Source: Candidatus Brocadia sp.
Lineage (GTDB): Bacteria; Planctomycetota; Brocadiia; Brocadiales; Brocadiaceae
DNA length: 18,317 bases
NCBI GenBank assembly: GCA_030837935.1
Contig: JAUQXU010000499.1
Location: 1-18,317 of the forward strand
Reading direction: 5' to 3'
This document shows, piece after piece, positions 8,609 through 14,533 of the stretch. The position numbers and the translations under genes are program-made. A model generated the notes under the pieces. It ran no database searches. It saw nothing but the letters and a program-made list of their open reading frames with translations, and was not told the origin of the DNA. How positions within the stretch are numbered: the stretch's first letter is position 1; every line of letters begins with the position of its first letter.

Positions 8609-8798
8609 AATAAAAGAAAATTATTGTAAGGGATGCCTTCTCTGTGTCCCTGTATGTCATAACAAATCGTTAGTAATATCCGATACGATAAACGAATACG
8701 GGTTGCATCCGGTGAAGTTTAGGGAGGATGCAGAATGTGATGGTTGTAAGAGATGCGCAATAATGTGTCCGGACGTAGCAATAGAGATTTATAATTAA
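8595..8798 (+). CDS. korD: 2-oxoacid:ferredoxin oxidoreductase delta subunit, 2x[4Fe-4S] ferredoxin-like (KorD/VorD type)
   Basis: 67 residues. Eight cysteines sit in two clusters, C11-x2-C14-x2-C17-x3-C21 and C48-x2-C51-x2-C54-x3-C58, the pattern for two [4Fe-4S] centres. It should pass electrons from the thiamine subunit to external ferredoxin. The spacer between the clusters (VISDTINEYGLHPVKF) is typical of KorD/OorD rather than free ferredoxin. The start ATG overlaps the end of nadK by 14 bp and has GGGGAGGA ending 10 nt upstream. The order delta-alpha-beta-gamma matches the oorDABC operon of Helicobacter. The subunit role is clear; the oxoacid used is not. Confidence 0.88.
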   Translation: MAVIRIKENYCKGCLLCVPVCHNKSLVISDTINEYGLHPVKFREDAECDGCKRCAIMCPDVAIEIYN

Positions 8799-8845
8799 AT
8801 GATAAACGTTATTTATAAAGACAATTTGCTAGGGGCATATCTATC

Positions 8846-9937
8846 ATGAAACAGTTATTGACCGGAAATGAAGCCGCTGCGGAAGCGGCTATAGTAGCGG
8901 GGTGTAGGTATTATTATGGGTATCCTATTACTCCTCAGAATGAACTTATCAATTATATGTCAATAAGGATGCCTCAGGTTGGTGGTTCCTTTATTCAGGC
9001 AGAGAGTGAGATTGCAGCCATCAGTATGGTCCATGGTAGCGCGGCGGCTGGTGGTCGTACAATGACATCCTCTTCAAGTCCTGGCATTAGTTTGAAGCAA
9101 GAAGGAATTTCCTATCTGGCGGGGAGTGAACTGCCTTGTGTAATTGTCAATATACAGCGGGGGGGGCCTGGATTGGGTGATATTTCGGCATCACAGGCAG
9201 ACTACTTTCAGGCTGTGAAGGGTGGGGGGCATGGTGATTACCATACCATAGTGCTTGCACCCAGTTCTGCCCAGGAGATGGCCGATCTTGTCTACGATGC
9301 CTTTGATCTTGCCGATAAATACCGAAATCCCGTCATGATCTTAGGAGATGCACAGATCGGCCAATTAATGGAGCCCGTGGAATTTCACAAAAAATTGAAA
9401 AAGAATCTCCCGCAGAAAACTTGGTCGCTGACAGGTGCCGAAGGGAGAAAGAGGAATATTATAAAATCTTTTTATCCGGTTAAAGGTCAGCTGGAAGAGT
9501 TCAATGCCCACCTGCAGAGAAAATATAAAACAATAGAAGAGCATGAAGTTCGTTATGAGGCGGTTAATATCCATAAAGCCGATGTTATATTGGTCGCTTA
9601 CGGGACATCAGCACGGGTATGCAGAGAGGTTGTAAAAAAGAGCCGAAGGCTTGAATTTAGAGTTGGTCTGATACGTCCCATTACCTTATGGCCATTTCCG
9701 AAAGAGATTATTCGAAAGATATCAGAAAAGGTGCAGTGTATCTTAACGGTTGAGATGAGTGCAGGGCAGATGGTGGAGGATGTAAGACTTACGGCAGAAG
9801 GGAGATGTCCAGTTCATTTTTACGGAAGGACGGGTGGTGGGGTTCCTACATCTTCGGAAGTAATTAAAAAAATAGTTGAAATCGTGCCCGATAACCGGGC
9901 AGCCAATACATTATTACACTTAGCTGAGGTAAGGTGA
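8846..9937 (+). CDS. vorB: 2-oxoacid:ferredoxin oxidoreductase alpha subunit (VorB/KorA type)
   Basis: 363 residues. The alpha subunit supplies the pyrimidine-binding half of the thiamine diphosphate site in the heterotetramer that oxidatively decarboxylates a 2-oxoacid to acyl-CoA with ferredoxin as acceptor, reversibly. Visible: GYPITPQNE (25-33), QAESEIAAI with E53, TSSSSPGISLKQEGISY (74-90), VNIQRGGPGLGDIS, and FQAVKGGGHGDY. The SSSSPGISLKQEG and KGGGHGDY blocks resemble proteins annotated VorB (3-methyl-2-oxobutanoate/2-ketoisovalerate type) more than classical KorA, so the substrate may be a branched-chain oxoacid rather than 2-oxoglutarate. It is about the usual length (350-380). An AGGGG at 8831-8835 precedes the ATG by 10 nt. 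Confidence 0.9.
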   Translation: MKQLLTGNEAAAEAAIVAGCRYYYGYPITPQNELINYMSIRMPQVGGSFIQAESEIAAISMVHGSAAAGGRTMTSSSSPGISLKQEGISYLAGSELPCVIVNIQRGGPGLGDISASQADYFQAVKGGGHGDYHTIVLAPSSAQEMADLVYDAFDLADKYRNPVMILGDAQIGQLMEPVEFHKKLKKNLPQKTWSLTGAEGRKRNIIKSFYPVKGQLEEFNAHLQRKYKTIEEHEVRYEAVNIHKADVILVAYGTSARVCREVVKKSRRLEFRVGLIRPITLWPFPKEIIRKISEKVQCILTVEMSAGQMVEDVRLTAEGRCPVHFYGRTGGGVPTSSEVIKKIVEIVPDNRAANTLLHLAEVR

Positions 9938-9938
9938 T

Positions 9939-10685
9939 ATGCAATCTCTCTATGAAAAACCAAACGCATTTATCGATACGGCAACGCATTTTTGTCCAGG
10001 TTGTGGACACGGAATTGTCCTGAGGCTTATTGCTGAAATTATTGATGCATGGGGCATTCGGGGTAAAACCATTGGGCTGGCGCCGGTAGGATGTGCTGTG
10101 CTCGCTTATAATTATCTTGATATTGATATGTGTGAAGCCGCACATGGTCGTCCGCCAGCAGTTGCTACGGGTATCAAAAGGGTCCATCCGGATCATATCG
10201 TTTTTGCCTATCAAGGAGACGGAGATCTGGCAGCAATTGGGACAGCAGAGATCATTCATGCCGCCAATAGAGGGGAGAATATTACCTTTATCTTTGTTAA
10301 TAATGCCATTTACGGCATGACAAATGGTCAGATGGCGCCAACGACCTTATTGGGGCAGAAAACAGCCACTACGCCTGCAGGGAGAGATATGGTAAATTAC
10401 GGACATCCCATCCGTGTATGTGAACTCCTGGCGGTACTGGGAGGGAGTAGTTACCTTGAAAGGGTCAGCCTCTCCTCCCCGGAAAATATTCGAAAGACAA
10501 AAAGAGCCATTGAGAAAGGATTTAAAACACAGCTTGAGAAAAAGGGATTTTCCCTGATAGAAATTCTATCCCCTTGCCCAATTTACTGGAGGATGGATGC
10601 CAATGAAGCGATGAAGCACATTGATGAAGAAATGTCCAAAACCTTCCCGCTTGGGGTGGTAAAAGACTGGGAACATAAAAATTAG
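9939..10685 (+). CDS. korB: 2-oxoacid:ferredoxin oxidoreductase beta subunit, thiamine diphosphate-binding (KorB/VorA type)
   Basis: 248 residues. The beta subunit holds the diphosphate of ThDP through Mg and, in most homologues, a proximal [4Fe-4S] cluster. Motifs: CPGCGH at 19-24, PVGCAVL at 49-55, HGRPPAVATGIKR, the ThDP/Mg motif YQGDGDLAAIGTAE (91-104) with NN at 121-122, and YGMTNGQMAPTT (125-136). A late Cys in SPCPIYW could be the fourth cluster ligand alongside C19, C22 and C52. It starts one base after the alpha stop and has GAGGTAAGG just before the ATG, so it is certainly in the same transcript. Substrate identity follows that of the alpha subunit and is open. Confidence 0.9.
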   Translation: MQSLYEKPNAFIDTATHFCPGCGHGIVLRLIAEIIDAWGIRGKTIGLAPVGCAVLAYNYLDIDMCEAAHGRPPAVATGIKRVHPDHIVFAYQGDGDLAAIGTAEIIHAANRGENITFIFVNNAIYGMTNGQMAPTTLLGQKTATTPAGRDMVNYGHPIRVCELLAVLGGSSYLERVSLSSPENIRKTKRAIEKGFKTQLEKKGFSLIEILSPCPIYWRMDANEAMKHIDEEMSKTFPLGVVKDWEHKN

Positions 10686-10688
10686 TTT

Positions 10689-11228
10689 ATGACTGAAAAG
10701 ATAATCTTGGCAGGTTTTGGTGGGCAGGGGATGATGCTCCTGGGGAAATTACTTGCACAAGCGGCCATGGCCGACGGTAAGCAGGTAACGTATTTCCCTT
10801 CCTATGGTACCGAGGTGAGAGGTGGCACGGCCGTCTATCACCTGATCGTTTCAAACGAAGAAATTTTTTCTCCTATCATCGAAGAAGCGGATACCCTTAT
10901 TGTTATGAATCAACCTTCCTATCAAAAATTTAAAGGAATGTTAAAACCCAATGGATTACTTCTCTTGAATACTTCCATGATTAAGGTGAATAATACCCCT
11001 GACGCAACAATCTACAAAGTTCAGGCAACAGAGATCGCAAGCAAATTGGGTAATGTACTGGTCTCGAATATTGTTATGCTGGGTGCCTATCTCGCAATTA
11101 AAAAGCTATTTTCTGCCGATCTTATTTTGGATCAGTTACAGGCAATGCTAAAAGGGAAAAAGGGGAATTTACTTGCCATCAATAAAAAAGCCCTCGAAAG
11201 CGGTATGCAGGTGATAGAATCCGCATAA
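10689..11228 (+). CDS. korC: 2-oxoacid:ferredoxin oxidoreductase gamma subunit (KorC/VorC type)
   Basis: 179 residues, the usual size for a separate gamma chain. The gamma domain binds CoA and supports the reaction to acyl-CoA. Signature blocks are AGFGGQGMMLLGKLLA (8-23), SYGTEVRGGTA (38-48), followed by EEADTLIVMNQPSY and NIVMLGAYLAI. It begins 3 bp after the beta stop and completes a four-subunit enzyme with no fused domains. It is the last recognisable large plus-strand gene before the convergent junction. Confidence 0.9.
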   Translation: MTEKIILAGFGGQGMMLLGKLLAQAAMADGKQVTYFPSYGTEVRGGTAVYHLIVSNEEIFSPIIEEADTLIVMNQPSYQKFKGMLKPNGLLLLNTSMIKVNNTPDATIYKVQATEIASKLGNVLVSNIVMLGAYLAIKKLFSADLILDQLQAMLKGKKGNLLAINKKALESGMQVIESA

Positions 11229-11238
11229 AGGAGTTGAT

Positions 11239-11270
11239 ATAAAATAATTTTCTGTACTATCGTATTTTAT
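11239..11270 (+). terminator. Weak candidate terminator after the oxidoreductase genes (AT-only stem)
   Basis: A perfect 8-bp inverted repeat, ATAAAATA at 11239-11246 and TATTTTAT at 11263-11270, with a 16-nt loop, is followed by four T. It lies 11 bp past the gamma-subunit stop. A stem of only A-T pairs is a poor terminator and such repeats arise easily in AT-rich spacers, so transcription could well read on into the small gene downstream. Confidence 0.25.
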
Positions 11271-11297
11271 TTTTATAACTATATTTTTAAAAAGAAT

Positions 11298-11303
11298 GAG
11301 GGG
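11298..11303 (+). promoter_or_regulatory. Ribosome-binding site of the small MCTTC gene
   Basis: GAGGGG, six bases before the ATG at 11310. It is among the better-spaced purine-rich sites in the window and is the main reason to believe that the very short downstream reading frame is translated. Confidence 0.5.
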
Positions 11304-11309
11304 TATTAT

Positions 11310-11399
11310 ATGTGTACGACATGTGCGAAACATAATCCCGGAAAAAAGAAGGGGGAACCGGAAAAAGAAAAGACCGGGGAAAAGGGGAAAAAGAAGTAA
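11310..11399 (+). CDS. Possible small Cys/Lys-rich peptide (29 aa), unrecognised
   Basis: ATG to TAA, 29 residues, beginning MCTTCAKHNPGKKKGE. Ten of 29 residues are Lys, with four Glu and four Gly. A CxxC pair at residues 2-5 plus a His at 8 could bind a metal or an iron-sulfur cluster, and the rest is a highly charged, probably disordered tail. GAGGGG six bases upstream supports translation. The coding strand is almost pure purine from about 11340 to 11398. It lies 81 bp after the gamma-subunit gene on the same strand and could be its last cistron or stand alone. I recognise no family, and the function is unknown. A chance frame inside a purine-rich untranslated region is the alternative. 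Confidence 0.45.
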   Translation: MCTTCAKHNPGKKKGEPEKEKTGEKGKKK

Positions 11400-11464
11400 G
11401 GTGCATGTTTATTGAAGGTACTCAGACCGTTGTGTTATATGCAAAATTTTGATATGATATAAAA

Positions 11465-11551
11465 TTGTTATTTGTTGATGTAATTCAACATGCATAGAAA
11501 GAAATGCAAATCCCCTCCGAGAACAGTTGCTCGCGGAGGGGATTCGTTTTT
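11465..11551 (+). ncRNA. Candidate small structured RNA of three abutting stem-loops
   Basis: Three perfect stems follow one another without a spare base: TGTTGA/TCAACA (11473-11490, 6-nt loop), TGCAT/ATGCA (11491-11508, 8-nt loop), and the 11-bp terminator stem (11509-11544), ending in a T-run at 11547-11551. A promoter-like pair lies upstream: TTGTGT (11430-11435), 17 nt, TATGAT (11453-11458). That would start an RNA near 11465, of about 87 nt. The -35 matches consensus at only three of six positions, so this could instead be the 3' untranslated region of the small-peptide transcript. No known RNA family is recognised. Confidence 0.3.
11509..11551 (+). terminator. Strong stem-loop terminator at the convergent junction
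   Basis: An 11-bp perfect stem, AATCCCCTCCG (11509-11519) with CGGAGGGGATT (11534-11544), has a 14-nt loop, then CG and TTTTT (11547-11551). On the plus strand it fits a Rho-independent terminator for the left-hand genes or the candidate small RNA. On the minus strand the same stem begins 8 bases past the RNase P RNA 3' end, but the sequence after it there (TGCATTTC) has a poorer U-run. It probably serves both directions. Confidence 0.75.
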
Positions 11552-11958
11552 AAGCAGACAATAAGCCGAGTTCTGTCATGGGCGATCATTTATCTAGTCT
11601 CGTTGTTGCCAGCGAGATCAAACGGCTTACCCAGAGGTATTAACGAAGCGGACCACTTCATCCCTCCCTATTTAGCCTTTCTCCCGGTGGGGTTTGCCAT
11701 GCCTCCGATGTCGCCACCGGAGCGGTGGGCTCTTACATTAAGTCTATGCCTGTTCCTGTATGTCTTCAACAGGGAAACGACCCCGCCATTTCACCCTTAT
11801 CCCATAAAATAACCGGGACGGTATATTTTCTGTTGCACTTTCCTTCCCGTTGCCGGGACTCCGCGTTACGGAGCACCGCGTCCTATGGAGCTCGGACTTT
11901 CCTCCCGTTCCTTACTATTCTCAAGAATAGTGAGAACCGACGACCGCCTTGTCTACTT
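11552..11958 (-). ncRNA. rnpB: RNase P RNA (bacterial type A)
   Basis: About 407 nt. This is the catalytic RNA that trims tRNA 5' leaders. Read on the minus strand it has GGGAGGAAAGUCCGAGCUCC (helix P4 5' side, near 11890-11908), GUGCAACAGAAA, AAGGGUGAAAUGG, GGGAGAAAGGCUAAAUAGG (L15/J15-16), and the 3' block AGAUAAAUGAUCGCC, then GACAGAACUCGGCUUA. Ends were set by pairing: P1 is AAGUAGACAA with UUGUCUGCUU, P2 is GGCGGUCG with UGAUCGCC, P3 is CUAUUC-UUGA-GAAUAG, and P18 is CUCG...CGAG. The P16/P17 and P18 layout is type A. The stretch between GGGUGAAA and AGAGCCCACC is much longer than in E. coli, so P12 seems enlarged. L15 reads GGCAAAC instead of GGUAAAC. The 5' end overlaps the zinc-ribbon stop codon. 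Confidence 0.96.
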
Positions 11959-12687
11959 TGTATCATCCTCCGGCTCTTCGTTGCCGCTCTCCAAATATAA
12001 AATCCGACCGCAGCTATGGCAGAAGGTGAGATTTTTACCTGACATAAGTTGGTTAAGCGTCTGTGCTGTTATGGACATGAAACAGCCTTGACATACCTTG
12101 TTAACAACATTAACAACAGCCACTGCGTCTTTATGGCTTACTAACCGATTATACTGTTGTAAGGCATCGGAGTCTAGCATAGATGCATAGTTATCGCGCT
12201 TTTTTTTCAGTTCATTCATTTCTGCGTCTGTTGTTTTCATGTCGGCTTCCACATGCTTCTGGAGCTCTTTTAATTGTGTATTTTCACGTTCAATCTCTTC
12301 TTCGAATGACTTGTATCTCTGCTGCATTTCCTCATACTGCGTCATCATCCCCAGGATTTCATCCTCCAGAACGGACTTGTTTGCTTCTTTTCCTCCAATT
12401 TCTGTTTTTGTTGCACTGTATTCCTTGTTCGTTTTAACTTGATTCATTTGGAGTCGTAATTTATTGATCTCTGCCTCCATGCTTTTTAAGTCAAGTTCCC
12501 TAAGAATGGTGTTTTTCTGAAAGGCCTTTATCTCTTCACTTAATTTTGACAATTCAGTCTTCTTTTGCTGGATTTGGTTCTGCTTCTTTTGAACATCATA
12601 ACCCCGGTAGAGTTTATCGCCTTCCAGTCTTTTTAATTTTGTATCTATTAATTGCAACCTCCTTAGTACCTCTATCCTTTCATTCAT
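11953..12687 (-). CDS. Coiled-coil C4-type zinc-ribbon protein (COG1579-like)
   Basis: 244 residues. Residues 1-175 are one long heptad-rich coiled coil full of Lys, Glu and Gln. QYNRL (178-182) leads into a four-cysteine ribbon, CQGC at 199-202 and CHSC at 223-226, then an acidic tail EEPEDDTK. This matches the bacterial CT398-like C4 zinc-ribbon family. Its biochemical role is unsettled, and nucleic-acid binding is often presumed. As I recall, homologues frequently sit just upstream of rnpB, as here. The last codon AAG and stop TAG are the first six bases of the RNase P RNA. The ATG has AGAGGAA only 4-5 bases upstream. A short palindrome, GCATAATTTTATGC (12701-12714), lies in the leader. 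rpoD ends 89 bp upstream. Confidence 0.88.
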   Translation of the reverse strand: MNERIEVLRRLQLIDTKLKRLEGDKLYRGYDVQKKQNQIQQKKTELSKLSEEIKAFQKNTILRELDLKSMEAEINKLRLQMNQVKTNKEYSATKTEIGGKEANKSVLEDEILGMMTQYEEMQQRYKSFEEEIERENTQLKELQKHVEADMKTTDAEMNELKKKRDNYASMLDSDALQQYNRLVSHKDAVAVVNVVNKVCQGCFMSITAQTLNQLMSGKNLTFCHSCGRILYLESGNEEPEDDTK

Positions 12688-12776
12688 AGATTCCTCTTAA
12701 GCATAATTTTATGCGCATCAAGCGAACAAACCACCGGTAATCACTATGGAAAACCGTATTTGGTATGTTTTTCCTG

Positions 12777-14429
12777 TCAGTCTGCAGCGATTCCATCCAG
12801 GAATCCTTCGAGTTTGCGGCTTCTGATCGGATGCTGCAATTTCCTCACTGCTTTTGCCTCAATCTGTCTTACCCGTTCCCTTGTGACCTTAAATATCTTT
12901 CCGACTTCTTCAAGGGTATATGTGTAGCCGTCGCCGATACCGTAACGAAGTTTAATTATTTCTCTTTCGCGATACGTTAACGTCTCCAATACATTCTCAA
13001 TCTTATCTTTCAACATCTCCTGGGTGGCTGCAGATACGGGAGATTCTGCCTTTTCGTCCTCGATAAAATCGCCGAAGGAGCTGTCCTCGCTTTCTCCGAC
13101 AGGCCGGTCCAGTGAGATTTGGTGTCGAGATATCTTGAGGACGCGTCGTGCCTCTCCCACGGTGATCTTTACTTCTTTTGCAATCTCTTCTATTGTGGGT
13201 TCTCGGCCTTTTTCCTGCAGAAGTTTCTTTGAAACATTTCTGATCTTGCTCATGGTTTCGATCATGTGTACGGGGATGCGTATCGTTCTTGCCTGATCGG
13301 CAATCGAACGAGTAATTGCCTGACGTATCCACCACGTAGCGTACGTGCTGAATTTGTATCCCCGACGGTATTCATATTTATCTACGGCACGCATAAGACC
13401 TGTATTGCCCTCCTGAATTAAATCCAGAAAACTCAATCCGCGGTTCCGGTATTTTTTTGCGATACTTACTACCAGCCGTAGATTTGCACCAGAAAGTTTT
13501 CGCTTGGCAGATTCGTGTTCTTTGTAAATATTCTCAACAGATTCTATACGTCTTTTCAAACTTTTAGGAGATTCTAGAACGAGCTCTTCCAGTTTTGCGA
13601 ATTGAGACTCCAATTCTTTGTGCTGACCATTGGATTTGGAACGATGTTTACCTTCCAACATCTGTTTTTCCAGATATTCCATTTCAAGAATAACCTCTTG
13701 AAGTTTTTTCATCATGGGTTGTATCCGTTTTGTGCGAATATTGATTTCTTCAAGCAGATCTATACCTTTTCGTCTTCTATTTCGGATTGTTCTGAGAAGC
13801 TTTATTTTTTCTTTTTCTGAAATCTGTTTCCGTTTCGCTTGCAGGTAATCGTCTTTGTTTTTTTGAAGGAGCGATTTTAGGATTTTTGCACTTCTCGGAA
13901 ACTGCCCCAATATTTCGTCCTTGCAATTATCGACCATTGCATTCACCTTCAGGGTACGGTCGAACGATAGTTCCCCACTGTTTACGTCCTCTAATATCCT
14001 TAAGCAGGTCGCCAATGAGAGATCGGAATGCAATACTTTCTTCAAAAATCTCTTTCGTGTAATTTCTATCTTTTTCGCGAGCATGATCTCTTCATCGCGG
14101 GTAAGCAAAGGAATTTCACCCATCTGGGTAAGATACATACGAACAGGGTCGTCTATTTTTTCTGTAATTGTTGGAACTTCACCAAATTCCAAATCCACTT
14201 CCGGGTATGGTTCTCCCTCTTCTGCCTCAACGACATCACGACCTTCTATCTCTGTTTCGTCGATCAAATCGATTCCCAATTCATCCAGCATCATTAAAAT
14301 ATCATCAATTTTTTCGGGAGAAATATCAGCATCATCGGGCAACATATCGTTCAGTTCTTCGTATGTTAAATAGCCCTTCTCTTTGCCTTTTTGTATAAGC
14401 TGCTTGATTTTTTGGTTTAAACTTTCCAT
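12777..14429 (-). CDS. rpoD: RNA polymerase primary sigma factor (sigma-70/RpoD)
   Basis: 550 residues. The housekeeping sigma factor directs RNA polymerase to -35/-10 promoters. Region 1.1-like helix-rich acidic segment at 1-60; region 1.2 DPVRMYLTQMGEIPLLTRDEE (94-114); a Lys-rich non-conserved region at about 125-300; regions 2.1-2.4 at 313-390 (NLRLVVSIAKKYRNRGLSFLDL, FSTYATWWIRQAITRSIADQ, RTIRIPVHM); region 3 at 391-470; region 4 at 475-545 with the helix-turn-helix YTLEEVGKIFKVTRERVRQIE (504-524). Regions 2.4 and 4.2 look canonical, so it should read TTGACA/TATAAT. GAGGAGGT ends 10 nt before the ATG. It is downstream of dnaG, the conserved dnaG-rpoD arrangement. The presence of region 1.1 and the full length argue for the primary sigma rather than an alternative one. 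Confidence 0.96.
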   Translation of the reverse strand: MESLNQKIKQLIQKGKEKGYLTYEELNDMLPDDADISPEKIDDILMMLDELGIDLIDETEIEGRDVVEAEEGEPYPEVDLEFGEVPTITEKIDDPVRMYLTQMGEIPLLTRDEEIMLAKKIEITRKRFLKKVLHSDLSLATCLRILEDVNSGELSFDRTLKVNAMVDNCKDEILGQFPRSAKILKSLLQKNKDDYLQAKRKQISEKEKIKLLRTIRNRRRKGIDLLEEINIRTKRIQPMMKKLQEVILEMEYLEKQMLEGKHRSKSNGQHKELESQFAKLEELVLESPKSLKRRIESVENIYKEHESAKRKLSGANLRLVVSIAKKYRNRGLSFLDLIQEGNTGLMRAVDKYEYRRGYKFSTYATWWIRQAITRSIADQARTIRIPVHMIETMSKIRNVSKKLLQEKGREPTIEEIAKEVKITVGEARRVLKISRHQISLDRPVGESEDSSFGDFIEDEKAESPVSAATQEMLKDKIENVLETLTYREREIIKLRYGIGDGYTYTLEEVGKIFKVTRERVRQIEAKAVRKLQHPIRSRKLEGFLDGIAAD

Positions 14430-14457
14430 CTAGAGATAGACCTCCTCAACAATGTCA

Positions 14458-14487
14458 ATTATGTAAATGGAGATGATCAATAGTTAA
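14458..14487 (-). promoter_or_regulatory. Candidate rpoD promoter
   Basis: On the minus strand, TTAACT (14487-14482), an 18-nt spacer and CATAAT (14463-14458), nine of twelve consensus matches, place a start about 20-30 nt ahead of rpoD. It would allow rpoD expression independent of dnaG. AT-rich spacers yield such matches by chance, so confidence is low. Confidence 0.3.
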
Positions 14488-14512
14488 TTTCTGTTCTGTC
14501 GTAATTTGCCTG

Positions 14513-14533
14513 ACGTATGACAGCGCAATACGT
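14513..14533 (-). repeat. Stem-loop at the end of dnaG
   Basis: ACGTAT (14513-14518) and ATACGT (14528-14533) form a perfect 6-bp inverted repeat with a 9-nt loop, beginning at the dnaG stop codon. No U-run follows on the minus strand, so it is not an intrinsic terminator. It may protect the dnaG 3' end or mark a processing site between dnaG and rpoD. Confidence 0.35.

Noticed and set aside
8799..8849. 16-residue frame MINVIYKDNLLGAYLS between the delta and alpha oxidoreductase genes
   Set aside because: Too short, no ribosome-binding site, and its end merely coincides with the alpha start as ATGA.
11504..12000. Plus-strand open frames across the RNase P RNA region
   Set aside because: They run antisense through conserved rnpB helices, and their composition simply mirrors the RNA.
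12701..12714. Palindrome-like GCATAATTTTATGC ahead of the zinc-ribbon gene
   Set aside because: A stem of five or six pairs with a 2-4 nt loop and no U-run; weak as hairpin or operator, noted only in the gene entry.
13921..14373. 150-residue Ser-rich plus-strand frame opposite rpoD
   Set aside because: Ser/Phe-rich shadow of the Lys/Glu-rich sigma coding strand; no independent signal.
14449..14460. TTGACA-like box just upstream of rpoD on the minus strand
   Set aside because: It lies too close to the ATG: no -10 fits before the start codon, and the space is taken by the Shine-Dalgarno site.
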